Source of the DNA: Methylobacter sp.
GTDB taxonomy: Bacteria; Pseudomonadota; Gammaproteobacteria; Methylococcales; Methylomonadaceae
Direction of reading: 5' to 3'
Assembly: GCA_024636505.1 (NCBI GenBank)
Contig: JAGXGY010000053.1
Coordinates: forward strand, 1-64,000
Length of the DNA stretch: 64,000 nucleotides
Shown here: positions 37,859-46,354 of the stretch, in pieces
Numbering within the stretch: the stretch's first letter is position 1
Layout of the letters: each line of letters opens with the position of its first letter
Translations under genes and position numbers: made by a program
Notes under the pieces: model-generated
Seen by the model: only the letters and a program-made list of their open reading frames with translations
Databases searched by the model: none
What the model was told of the DNA's origin: nothing

Positions 37859-38293
37859 ATGTCACTCATTTCAATATCTGAAGCCTCAGAACTGACCGGA
37901 AAGTCTATTCCGACAATTTATCGTCATATAAAAGACGGCGAGCTCGTGCAGACCGACAATAAAATCGATACCACAGAGCTGCTTCGCTTGTTTGGGGGAT
38001 TTAGGCCTTCTGCAGATTATCACCGTGAAAATGATCTTCTTCGCCGTTCGAATGCGGATCTAAAACAGGATAAAGAAAAACTATATCAAATAAACGACCT
38101 TCTGCGCCGCTCAAATGCCGACTTAAAACAAGATAAAGAAAAACTGTATCGAATCATCGCCTCCCAACAGAAATATCCCCCGGAAAAAGCCGTTCAGAGT
38201 AAAGCTGCTGAAGCATTAAAGCCGAATAAAATAATAATAGATAAAAGCCTAACTCAGCGCTTAGTTAGAAAACTGTTCTTTAAAGAGCAATAA
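37859..38293 (+). CDS. HTH protein with a duplicated coiled-coil repeat
   Basis: 144 residues. Residues 3-31 form a MerR/excisionase-type helix-turn-helix (ISISEASELTGKSIPTIYRH) as in many plasmid and mobile-element DNA-binding proteins. Two adjacent 21-residue repeats follow (starting at Asn58 and Asn79, NDLLRRSNADLKQDKEKLY), which equal three heptads each and should form a coiled coil. The basic C-terminus (LTQRLVRKLFFKEQ) is unassigned. It lies in the inverted-repeat cassette, 133 bp after the metallopeptidase gene. A regulator or partition/maintenance protein of the cassette is possible; immunity is not indicated. Confidence 0.72.
   Translation: MSLISISEASELTGKSIPTIYRHIKDGELVQTDNKIDTTELLRLFGGFRPSADYHRENDLLRRSNADLKQDKEKLYQINDLLRRSNADLKQDKEKLYRIIASQQKYPPEKAVQSKAAEALKPNKIIIDKSLTQRLVRKLFFKEQ
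38030..38155 (+). repeat. Two tandem 63 bp in-frame repeats
   Basis: Units 38030-38092 and 38093-38155 encode 19 identical residues in a row (Asn58 to Tyr76 against Asn79 to Tyr97), while ten codons differ synonymously. The duplication is therefore old and the protein sequence of both copies has been held by selection. Confidence 0.9.
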
Positions 38294-38435
38294 GAAAACA
38301 TTCCGTTGGAATGAAGCCAACGATTGGAAAGGGCTATCCCAATCCGCGCCCGATAAAGCAACATCGCTTCGCTTGTTGCGGGACGCTCCTTTCGGCATAA
38401 AGTCCGGGGTTTAAAACCAGCAAGGAAGATCGATT
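38286..38435 (-). repeat. Right copy of the inverted repeat
   Basis: The reverse complement aligns with 36595-36755, ending at TTATTGCTC on the inner side and TATT(A/G)AT on the outer side. Together the two copies enclose about 1.5 kb with the metallopeptidase and HTH genes. The copies differ by scattered substitutions and small gaps, so the structure is not recent. Its inner end begins within the last codons of the HTH gene. Confidence 0.85.
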
Positions 38436-38466
38436 AATAAATAAGCGCTATTCTCTGAAAAAAACA

Positions 38467-39717
38467 ATGCATTATACTTATAATAAAAAAACAAAACTGA
38501 CGGCAATTGTTCTCTTGTTAATGCTTACCACAACGGCCAAGGCGGATGATGTGAATACCGCTATTGAAAAAGCCCTGAAATTAGGACAAGACGATGCCAA
38601 ATATGGACAAATCAAATTGAATCTGCGCTATCGTTACGATAATAGCGATAGCACCAATCCAGGAAAACAAGTCGCTAATGCCTCCACGATGCGTTATCGC
38701 CTGGGCTATTTGACACCGGCTTTCAAAGGGTTGCAAGCCTATGCCGAACTTCAAGGCAGTCAAGATATCGGTATTAACAGTTATAACAGCACAACGAACG
38801 GCAAAAACCAGTATGAAACAATTCTCGATCCCCAGAAAAGTGAACTCAATCAATTATGGCTAAGCTATAAGGGTATTCCCAATACCGAAGCTATATTAGG
38901 TCGACAAAATATTACTTTAGATAATGGACGGTTTATCTCAACATCGTCCTGGCGTCAATTAGCACGAACCTTTGATGCTTTTTTATTATCCAATGTCTCA
39001 TTACCGAATACTACGGTTGTGCTTGGTTATATCAACAAAATGAAAAATGTTAACACTAGCCTGAATAGCATGAAATTGCCACTGGCAAATATTAGTTATA
39101 GCTTTGCCGATACAGGTAAATTAACCGGCTATGCTTATTTAATGGATTTTAGAGACCCTCATATGTACCCGTCCTCCAATCAAAGTTACGGCGTGCGTTT
39201 TGAAGGTTTCCGTAAAATGAATGGCACATTAGGCTTTGTTTACATGGCTGAATACACTAACCAGCGTAATTATAAAAACAGTACTCCTTATCAAGCGGAT
39301 TATTACCATGTTATGGGCGGCGTTTCCGCTTTCGGCTTTATTGTCAAAGGTGCTATGGAACAATTAGACGGCAATGGCTTAAATAAAACCTTTAATACCC
39401 CTATAGGCTTATTAAATAAATTTAATGGTTGGGCGGACTTATTCGTTACCACGCCTAGCGATGGTTTGCGTGATATTTATACCAGTGTCGATAAAAATAT
39501 AATGGGGCTTAAATTATCAGGTGTTTTTCATGACTTTTCTGACGATACCGGTCAGAAACATTATGGTGATGAATGGGATTTCATGGTTGCCAAAGAGTTA
39601 TTCAAGCATTATACATTAATAGCGAAATATGCTTATTATCACGCAGATACTGCTGGACAAGAAATTGGTAAATTCGATACGCAAAAAATCTGGCTGATCG
39701 GTGAAATAAATTTTTAG
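38467..39717 (+). CDS. Outer-membrane porin-like beta-barrel
   Basis: 416 residues with a signal peptide (LTAIVLLLMLTTTAKA, cleavage before DD) and alternating beta strands ending in aromatic FxxxxINF (IWLIGEINF), as in outer-membrane barrels. Sequence elements such as YGQIKLNLRYRYDN, LNQLWLSYKGIPNTEAILGRQNITLDNGRFI and WRQLARTFDAF resemble OprD/alginate-export-type or related porins of environmental proteobacteria. Substrate unknown. It begins a cluster with a binding protein, a symporter and a Cache-channel protein, so uptake of a small acidic or amino-acid-like compound is a fair inference. Confidence 0.8.
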   Translation: MHYTYNKKTKLTAIVLLLMLTTTAKADDVNTAIEKALKLGQDDAKYGQIKLNLRYRYDNSDSTNPGKQVANASTMRYRLGYLTPAFKGLQAYAELQGSQDIGINSYNSTTNGKNQYETILDPQKSELNQLWLSYKGIPNTEAILGRQNITLDNGRFISTSSWRQLARTFDAFLLSNVSLPNTTVVLGYINKMKNVNTSLNSMKLPLANISYSFADTGKLTGYAYLMDFRDPHMYPSSNQSYGVRFEGFRKMNGTLGFVYMAEYTNQRNYKNSTPYQADYYHVMGGVSAFGFIVKGAMEQLDGNGLNKTFNTPIGLLNKFNGWADLFVTTPSDGLRDIYTSVDKNIMGLKLSGVFHDFSDDTGQKHYGDEWDFMVAKELFKHYTLIAKYAYYHADTAGQEIGKFDTQKIWLIGEINF

Positions 39718-39774
39718 TGGTGTTAAAAATTTTATTATCTTCTATAAACCCACAACTATTAGTTAACCCGACAT

Positions 39775-40644
39775 ATGATAACAATAAATAAAACCATTAG
39801 AATCTTCACTTATCTATTTATTTTTTTTACCGTCCCATCCGGTCTAGCTAGTAGTCAGCCGACTTTACATGAACCCGTCAATGAAATTCAAGCTATCGTC
39901 GATAGAGGTAAACTGATAGTCGCCATGTACTCACAAGATACGCCGCCATTCTATTACAGGGATAAGAATAATATCCTTACCGGTGTCGATGTAGTTTTAA
40001 TCAAAGGTTTTGCCGATTTATTAGGTGTAACCGTAGAATTTGATCGTAGCGCAAAATTTCTCGACGATGTCGTTGATAAAGTCGAAAAACACGAAGTAGA
40101 CTTAGCAATTTGTAAACTTAGCATGACCTTTGACAGAGTCAAACGCGTGCTTTTTTCCGAACCCTATATTAATTTACATCAAAGTTTATTAATTAATAGA
40201 CTTGAACTTGCCAAGCAATTACAAGGACGGCCTCAGGAGACAGTCATTCAAAATTTAACCGGCAAGATCGGTGTAGTAGCCAAATCATCTTATACCGGTT
40301 TTGCCGCTCACTTTAGCAAGATGGAAATGGTTGAGTATCCTAGTTGGAATCAGGTAGTCAATGATGCCCGTACCGGAAAAATAACAGCGGCTTTTCGTGA
40401 TGAGGCTGAAGTAAAAATGATTTTACGTGACCGACCGGATATGGCTTTGAGCTTATTATCCGTCATGTTAAAGGATGCTGACGACCCTAAAGCAATTGCC
40501 ATGTCGTTTGATCATCGTAACTTACAGGATTTAATGAATTTTTATCTTAAGTCATTAGATATGGAGTTAACCGCCGATAAGATAATAAATGACTACGATA
40601 AGGTTATCCAAAATATTGAGAATAAAATAAAACAAAGGATCTAG
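39775..40644 (+). CDS. Periplasmic solute-binding protein, family 3 type
   Basis: 289 residues with a signal peptide (IFTYLFIFFTVPSGLAS). The mature protein has the SBP_bac_3 pattern: IVDRGKLIVAMYSQDTPPFYYRD, NILTGVDVVLIKGFADLLGV, DLAICKLSMTFDRVKRVLFSEPY, then the GKIGVVAKSSYTGFAA hinge region. Such proteins usually bind amino acids or related acids and feed ABC importers, but no ABC genes are nearby. The next gene, a DAACS-type symporter, begins within a few bases of its stop, so the binding protein may deliver to it or to the Cache-channel protein. Confidence 0.88.
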   Translation: MITINKTIRIFTYLFIFFTVPSGLASSQPTLHEPVNEIQAIVDRGKLIVAMYSQDTPPFYYRDKNNILTGVDVVLIKGFADLLGVTVEFDRSAKFLDDVVDKVEKHEVDLAICKLSMTFDRVKRVLFSEPYINLHQSLLINRLELAKQLQGRPQETVIQNLTGKIGVVAKSSYTGFAAHFSKMEMVEYPSWNQVVNDARTGKITAAFRDEAEVKMILRDRPDMALSLLSVMLKDADDPKAIAMSFDHRNLQDLMNFYLKSLDMELTADKIINDYDKVIQNIENKIKQRI

Positions 40645-40646
40645 TG

Positions 40647-41957
40647 ATGAATGCATTATTAATAAAAAACACCTCGAAAATACTGCGTAGTGGCTGGACT
40701 GTTTTAATAGCGGTTAGTATCGGTATCTATATCGGATTATATAAACATCAATATGTAGAATATGTTGCCCCGATAGGCCATATTTATTTAGATATATTAA
40801 AAATGTGCATTTTGCCTATTTTGGTAACAGCCATCTCGGTGAGTATCGCGCGTTTAATGCAATCAGAAGGCGATAACACCTATATAAGCCGAATGCTGAC
40901 CGTGTTTGCCATCAGTGTTGTTGTTTCCGGTTTTCTAGGTGCCGCGCTAGGCCTAATAAGTCAACCCGGATCAGGGTACGACGATACCACACTGGCATCC
41001 TTAGGCTCCATAATCAGGGAATCCGGGGCCCCGGATCTTGAAATATCGGCCTATGAACCTTTTATTGCCCAAGAAAAACAATCTTTTGTTAAAACATTTA
41101 TTGCCAATTTAATACCCGCAAATATTTTTTCGGCACTCACTTCAGGCAGCAGTTTAAAAGTTCTGTTTTTCGCTATTTTATTTGGCTCTGCAATCGGTTC
41201 TTTAAATAAAGATTCATCACACGCCCTACTTTCTTCTTTAGAATCGGTCTATTTGGCATTTGCCAAGATGGTAAAATGGTTAATGCTTTTCCTGCCATTC
41301 GGTCTTTTGGGCTTAATTGCCCATGATGTATCTCAAGTCGGCATTAATGTTTTAATAGCAATGATGAAATTTGTGCCAATAGCCTTGTTGGGGTTTTTAC
41401 TATTATTTATCCTGAGTAACCTCATTATGTGGCAACGTACCGGTTCATTGATAAGGCCTTTTTTAGCACTTAAAGATACTATCGTTATGGCATTAGGGAC
41501 CGGCAATGCACTGGCTTGTCTACCGTCGACCTTATCAGCCATGCACGAAAAACTGGGTTATGACAAAAAGACTGTTGACTTGTTGGTGCCGCTGACTTTT
41601 ACGATATGCAGAACAGGGCCAACCTTGTATTTTGCCTTGGCAACTTTATTTGTCGCCCAACTGTATAAAGTCGATTTAGGAGTATCTGGCTTAATAACGG
41701 TTATTATGGGTTCTATTTTTGCGGGATTGGCAACAGCCGGTGCATCAGGTGTTATTTTATTATCCATGTTAAGTTTAGTATTAGCACCTTTAAATCTCCC
41801 TGTAGAAGCCGTATTGGTATTGTTTATCGTCATTGATCCTATTATCGGCCCATTCCGGGTATTAACTATTGTGTATACCGCCTGCGCAATTATAACGTTA
41901 ATTATGCCCAAACAAGTACCGCCATTAAAGTATGGCCCACCGATTCCTGCCGAATAA
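40647..41957 (+). CDS. Divergent dicarboxylate/amino acid:cation symporter (DAACS family)
   Basis: 436 residues with eight or so membrane segments and the DAACS layout (YLDILKMCILPILVTAISVSIARLM near the start; LPSTLSAMHEKLGYDKKTVDLLVPLTF in the middle). The motif normally reading NMDGT, which forms the sodium and substrate site, here reads CRTGPT, and the TM8 D...R substrate residues are replaced (DPIIGPFRVLTI). It therefore belongs to a divergent subgroup, and the substrate cannot be assumed to be glutamate or aspartate. I chose the ATG at 40647, seven bases after AAAGGA; a GTG at 40644 overlaps the upstream stop. Confidence 0.85.
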   Translation: MNALLIKNTSKILRSGWTVLIAVSIGIYIGLYKHQYVEYVAPIGHIYLDILKMCILPILVTAISVSIARLMQSEGDNTYISRMLTVFAISVVVSGFLGAALGLISQPGSGYDDTTLASLGSIIRESGAPDLEISAYEPFIAQEKQSFVKTFIANLIPANIFSALTSGSSLKVLFFAILFGSAIGSLNKDSSHALLSSLESVYLAFAKMVKWLMLFLPFGLLGLIAHDVSQVGINVLIAMMKFVPIALLGFLLLFILSNLIMWQRTGSLIRPFLALKDTIVMALGTGNALACLPSTLSAMHEKLGYDKKTVDLLVPLTFTICRTGPTLYFALATLFVAQLYKVDLGVSGLITVIMGSIFAGLATAGASGVILLSMLSLVLAPLNLPVEAVLVLFIVIDPIIGPFRVLTIVYTACAIITLIMPKQVPPLKYGPPIPAE

Positions 41958-42140
41958 AATTAGCTAACAATATTTTTACATTAGTAATATTTTTCTGCTT
42001 ATTTTTCCCTAAATATTTAGTAAAAAATAAAATAATATATTCCGTTTTTAGCTCAGCATTCTTTATCTGATGTCAGCACAGACCTTATTATTTCCCAGCC
42101 TTGACTGCGACATTATTAATAGCATTGAAATATATAAATT

Positions 42141-44348
42141 ATGACAACCATAAAAAATCTAACATCCAAGTCATTATTTAACCTGATTATTGTCTTTATC
42201 AGTTTTTTTTTCGTAATTTCTTCCAGTTATCAATGCTGGGAAACTGATAGAAAAACCCTTGAAGAAACAAAAACTTCTATTAATAAAGAAGCCGACATTT
42301 CTGTCAGTGATATAAATAACCGCTTATTATATATCATGAAAACAGCACAGGATTTTTCCGATGCATTAACGAACCGGGAAATACCCTACACGGATTTTGA
42401 ACGGCACGCTAAACAAATCATGGTTACCAACCATGACACAGCAACGGCTAAACCCTCCAAATTTTATAATGTTAGTGTTTCTTTTGCTAAAGGCGCTTAC
42501 GATTCAAGCCAGCCTAATCAATTAGCCAATGCTATTTATGTTTCCGATAGAAAAACAGGAAAAATAACATTACTTAAACGTGATTACGATTATACCATTA
42601 ATGATAATACCACAAAAACCGCCTGGTTTATTAAAGCCGTCGAGGAGCGTAAAGCCTATTGGCAACAGCCTAAATACGGTGATATTTCCAATAGTTTTCT
42701 TGTGTCGTATACCACGCCTTTTTTTACGTCAGCCAGTAAAGAAAAAGTAGCCGGCGTTATCTCCGTCGGTTTTTCCACTGATGAACTAAAGACTATTATG
42801 GATAGACAAGACTATCGGAGAACCGGTTTTGGCATAGTCTTATCCGACTTAGGGAATTTAGTTTATCACCCTAATAACCTCCTGCCTCTGATTGATGTCG
42901 GTGATTATAAGGGAGGGTTTATCGATGACCTCGGATTCATAAATAAAATCAGAAAAGATGCTAAAAAAAACCAAGCTATTAAAATTTATGAACTCCCGGA
43001 AACCCATGAAAAAGCATGGGTTCTGTTTAAAACTATTCCTGCATCACAATGGACTTATCAGGTTGTTTTTCTGGAACATGAATTGGGTATTGATCAGAAA
43101 GTATTGGGCATCAGGATTTATTTGATTACGTCATTGATTGTTTTTTTTATTTCCCTTTGTTCTTATTTGCTTATCAGACCGAATGAAAAATCAGTAAATC
43201 TGTGGTTTTTCAGCACCTTCGTAGGCATGGTTTTTTTAGTGGGTACCGCTTTTTTATGGCATAACGCCGATATTAAGGAAATGAAATTAACCGATGATGT
43301 CAATAAACTGGAGTCAGAGCACGATATTAATACCTACACGCAAAATCAGAATATTTTTTTTAAAGCAATACATCAAAAATCCCCATTTTATATACCGACG
43401 GGTGTATTTATTAAAGGAACGGAATTTCAAGGATCCAATAACATAATAATTTCTGGTTATATTTGGCAAAAATATCAACTAGATGATGCATTAGAGCCCA
43501 ACATGATGCCCAATGATTTCTGCACGCTGTCTTCGGATAAAATCCCAAAAGACAAGAGCATCGTGTTATCCGATGCATTTGAAGAGAGCGGCAATACTAC
43601 GCTTAACTGTGATCAAAGCAGTTATACGCAAGCCAAAGACCGTATTGTCACCTTAGGCTGGTATTTTAAAGCGCAGTTACGACAACCGTTTAATTATTCA
43701 AACTTTCCCCTGGATAAAAACACCATATGGCTGCGTATGCGTGCTAACAGCTTAACTGATTATATTGTGTTGACGCCAGATTTTTCCAGCTATTCGAATA
43801 TTTATGAACGGTCTTTCATGGGAATTAATTTAAGTCAGTTTATTCTGCCTAGCTGGGAAGTTTTCGGTACTTTTTTTAGTGTTGAGACATCGAACTTTAA
43901 CAGTAATTTTGGCATTAATAATCATACTCAGCAAACGCCTCAGGAATTATTATTTAATATTGCCATTAAGCGCGTATTCTTAGACTCTATTTTCTCAACC
44001 GTAGTGCCTATTTTTCTTATTTATTTAATTTTGTTCGTGGTTTTATTTAGTTCCTTGGATGACCTTTTAGCGGTATTAGGTATCAATGCGGGTCTGTTAT
44101 TTTCAGTCGCATTATGGCACAGCAGTTTGCGTGCCAGCTTGTCGTCAACAGGAGTGACTTATTTCGAAACCTATTATTTTGTTTGCTACTTCATTATCTC
44201 GCTGGTCTGCATCAATAGCGTATTACTCGCTTGCCGTTATCAATTAACTATATTGCACTACAGAAATAATCTACTGCCAAAATTAACTTTTTTTCCGTTA
44301 GTATCCGGAATTACATTTGTGATAACGTTATTCATGTTGTTTAGATAA
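42141..44348 (+). CDS. Cache-domain protein fused to a pentameric ligand-gated ion channel module
   Basis: 735 residues. Segment 1: membrane helix 12-30. Segment 2: periplasmic double Cache domain, about 35-320 (AWFIKAVEERKAYW, SYTTPFFTSASKEKVAGVISVGFS). Segment 3: two membrane helices, 322-345 and 353-373. Segment 4: a beta-rich periplasmic domain with Cys-loop receptor features, PTGVFIKGTEF at 419-429, PFNYSNFPLDKNTIWLRMR at 516-534 (compare PF-x-x-YPFDxQxL in GLIC) and SWEV at 571. Segment 5: four membrane helices, M1 at 613-637 with the conserved Pro623, M2 at 642-663, M3 at 672-697, M4 at 714-734. That is the full pLGIC plan. It likely opens a cation or anion pathway when the Cache or receptor domain binds a ligand. 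It is located 183 bp behind the symporter. Confidence 0.8.
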   Translation: MTTIKNLTSKSLFNLIIVFISFFFVISSSYQCWETDRKTLEETKTSINKEADISVSDINNRLLYIMKTAQDFSDALTNREIPYTDFERHAKQIMVTNHDTATAKPSKFYNVSVSFAKGAYDSSQPNQLANAIYVSDRKTGKITLLKRDYDYTINDNTTKTAWFIKAVEERKAYWQQPKYGDISNSFLVSYTTPFFTSASKEKVAGVISVGFSTDELKTIMDRQDYRRTGFGIVLSDLGNLVYHPNNLLPLIDVGDYKGGFIDDLGFINKIRKDAKKNQAIKIYELPETHEKAWVLFKTIPASQWTYQVVFLEHELGIDQKVLGIRIYLITSLIVFFISLCSYLLIRPNEKSVNLWFFSTFVGMVFLVGTAFLWHNADIKEMKLTDDVNKLESEHDINTYTQNQNIFFKAIHQKSPFYIPTGVFIKGTEFQGSNNIIISGYIWQKYQLDDALEPNMMPNDFCTLSSDKIPKDKSIVLSDAFEESGNTTLNCDQSSYTQAKDRIVTLGWYFKAQLRQPFNYSNFPLDKNTIWLRMRANSLTDYIVLTPDFSSYSNIYERSFMGINLSQFILPSWEVFGTFFSVETSNFNSNFGINNHTQQTPQELLFNIAIKRVFLDSIFSTVVPIFLIYLILFVVLFSSLDDLLAVLGINAGLLFSVALWHSSLRASLSSTGVTYFETYYFVCYFIISLVCINSVLLACRYQLTILHYRNNLLPKLTFFPLVSGITFVITLFMLFR

Positions 44349-44450
44349 GTTCATCCGTTTTTTAAAAAACGAAGTAACTGCAGAAACTATTACATAACTG
44401 TTCGATATAAACTTGTCATCAATTCAACACCCAGCAGATAGAGATGAATC

Positions 44451-45413
44451 ATGAGCATGAAAAAAATCATCAATACGCATTTATTAGTGATTAGTCTGAT
44501 TGTTTCAAGCCTGCTGGACGGGTGTGCAGATCTGCCAAAAGTTAATGAGAATGATCCCTGGGAAGCCTGGAATCGGGAGGCACAGGGATTCAATAATGAT
44601 TTCAACAATACCGTTGTAAAGCCTGTGACCAAAGGTTATGCATCGATAACGCCGGAATTTTTTAATGATGCCGCAGCCAATTTTTTCAGCAATCTTAACG
44701 ATATTGGCGTCACCGTTAATGATTTATTACAGCTTAAAATGGCACAGGGCGGTTTGGATGTTAGCCGTTTTCTGATTAACACCACCGCAGGTGTGGGCGG
44801 CCTTATCGATGTGGCAACAATGGTAGATCTGCCTAAGCATAATGAAGACTTCGGACAGACTCTAGGCTTTTGGGGCGTTCCGTCGGGTAATTATCTGGTG
44901 GTACCCTTTTTGGGGGCTAGTTCACCTAGAGCACTTATAGGGGTTATCGGTGATGCGTTAATGAATCCGCTGACCTATAGTTTTGTATTTACTGGTAGCG
45001 GCACTCTTTTCAAGGCAATTTCCGCTGCTAATTCACCCAGGCAGGTCGTGGGTGTTTTAGGTACGGCGGTGAGTACGGCGGTAACCGATCCTCTTACCTA
45101 TCCCTTTGCGGTTTTCGGTAGCGGCCCTATTGTCTCAAATGCAGTCAGCGCGGAATCCGGATTGGTTGTTTCTAACGATACCGAGTTTACATCACCTGAA
45201 AATGCTGTTGATGAAGATGCTATCGACCGCTATGACTACATTAAAAGCGTTTACCAGCAGCAGCGTAAATACTTGGTTGATGATGGTATGGTTGCTGATG
45301 AAGATGCACTCCAATTGGCCGATGACGACACAGAAAGTATGAACACCGAACAAACAAGGGTTAACTATGGCCGGGTAAAAAAACGTTATCAACACATGTT
45401 TATTAGCCCGTGA
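44451..45413 (+). CDS. mlaA: MlaA (VacJ), outer-membrane phospholipid transport lipoprotein
   Basis: 320 residues with a signal peptide and lipobox LLDGC (Cys25). The MlaA family signatures are clear: NDPWEAWNREAQGFNNDFN, VNDLLQLKMAQGGLDVSRFLINTTAGVGGLIDVA and EDFGQTLGFWGVPSGNYLVVPFLG. MlaA removes misplaced phospholipids from the outer leaflet and passes them to MlaC. The C-terminal 70 residues are acidic and longer than in E. coli MlaA, as is common in relatives. It is a single gene here; the mlaFEDCB operon is not in the window. Confidence 0.95.
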   Translation: MSMKKIINTHLLVISLIVSSLLDGCADLPKVNENDPWEAWNREAQGFNNDFNNTVVKPVTKGYASITPEFFNDAAANFFSNLNDIGVTVNDLLQLKMAQGGLDVSRFLINTTAGVGGLIDVATMVDLPKHNEDFGQTLGFWGVPSGNYLVVPFLGASSPRALIGVIGDALMNPLTYSFVFTGSGTLFKAISAANSPRQVVGVLGTAVSTAVTDPLTYPFAVFGSGPIVSNAVSAESGLVVSNDTEFTSPENAVDEDAIDRYDYIKSVYQQQRKYLVDDGMVADEDALQLADDDTESMNTEQTRVNYGRVKKRYQHMFISP

Positions 45414-45468
45414 GACTTGAAAAAAAGCGAATCCCATTGTCCGCCCTTCAACCTCTATGTATGCCTGT

Positions 45469-45498
45469 CACTGTAAGGGCGGCTTAAGCCGCCCAGTG
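45469..45498. terminator. Strong stem-loop between convergent mlaA and the J-domain gene
   Basis: GGGCGGCTTAAGCCGCCC (45477-45494) is a perfect 18-base palindrome, extended by CACT/AGTG on the outside. It stands between the ends of two converging genes, the typical place for a bidirectional terminator. It lacks a clear T-run on either side, so it could instead be a REP-like or Rho-assisted element. Confidence 0.55.
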
Positions 45499-45567
45499 GC
45501 CCTACATCCGGTTCTTAACCGTCAGAATAAAGTTGACTGAGTACCTTATTTCTAAATTGACTAAATG

Positions 45568-45909
45568 CTAGTCAGGTTCGTTTAATATCTTTAGTATCGC
45601 TTCAGATTCCGTTAACATCCGCTTAAATTCACTCAATACCTTATTCAACTCATTCTCGGAGTCATCGACTAACTTCCCCGGCTTAGTCAATCGCTGTGCA
45701 TCATATTTTTGACGCTTATCCGGATCAATCAATACAGCATAGGCTTCGTTAATTTCTTTTGACTTTCTTACCGCATCTTTTTTATCCCCCTCATATCTGT
45801 CCGGGTGATAAATCATCATTAGAGCCTTATATGCCGCCCTAATGACTGCTAACTCGGCGCTACCGATAACACCTAATATTCTGTATAAATCTTTTTGCGT
45901 TGCATTCAT
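45568..45909 (-). CDS. Small J-domain (DnaJ-like) protein
   Basis: 113 residues. The J domain occupies residues 6-70: KDLYRILGVIGSAELAVIRAAYKAL, with HPD intact in MIYHPDRYEGD, and EINEAYAVLIDPDKRQKYD. A short charged tail follows. It should stimulate an Hsp70 partner but lacks the Gly/Phe and zinc-finger regions of DnaJ. I use the ATG at 45909 (MNATQKDLYR); the open frame begins at 45948. A 16-base palindrome lies 35 bp upstream. Confidence 0.88.
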   Translation of the reverse strand: MNATQKDLYRILGVIGSAELAVIRAAYKALMMIYHPDRYEGDKKDAVRKSKEINEAYAVLIDPDKRQKYDAQRLTKPGKLVDDSENELNKVLSEFKRMLTESEAILKILNEPD

Positions 45910-45948
45910 TGAGCACCAATACCGTTTAATTATTTGGAAGCGACGCAC

Positions 45949-46354
45949 GAATTCGTGCGCAGTATTATTGCTTAAATCGAGTTACCTGTCGATTCGGCAG
46001 CGGGCTTTAAAAGCCGCCACTTCAGTATCGTCGAGCAATAAGAGCTCATCTGTTAAGTTTTCATTGACAGCTCTAACTCTTTTTCTCAGTCTACCGCACC
46101 AAAAATTAAATCTAAATCGTGTCGACTTTTAAAACCAGGCCTGTCGATATTCCTCTGAGCTGACATTAATAGCCGTTGTTTTATTATCCAGGATACATAA
46201 CATGTTATGATTCACGCGCTTTTTTGAGGGCTTTTTCTCGACGGAAACAAGCGTCAACTCGAAAAAAATCTTTTACTTTCAGGACATCGATCCCCTGAAA
46301 ATCTATTATTTTTTTGCACCGGATTTACGTTTCGGTCCGCAACAAGGAATCATC
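45949..46354. other. Divergent intergenic region between the J-domain gene and trhO
   Basis: No gene is supported in these 400 bases. It includes CGCACGAATTCGTGCG (45944-45959), a perfect palindrome that could be an operator for the leftward gene. About 100 bp before trhO there is an imperfect inverted repeat TTTCTCGA/CAACTCGAAAAA. An AAGGA ribosome site lies before the trhO ATG. Confidence 0.45.

Noticed and set aside
37859-38293. Immunity protein for the metallopeptidase
   Set aside because: The HTH motif and coiled-coil repeat look regulatory; no feature supports binding to the peptidase.
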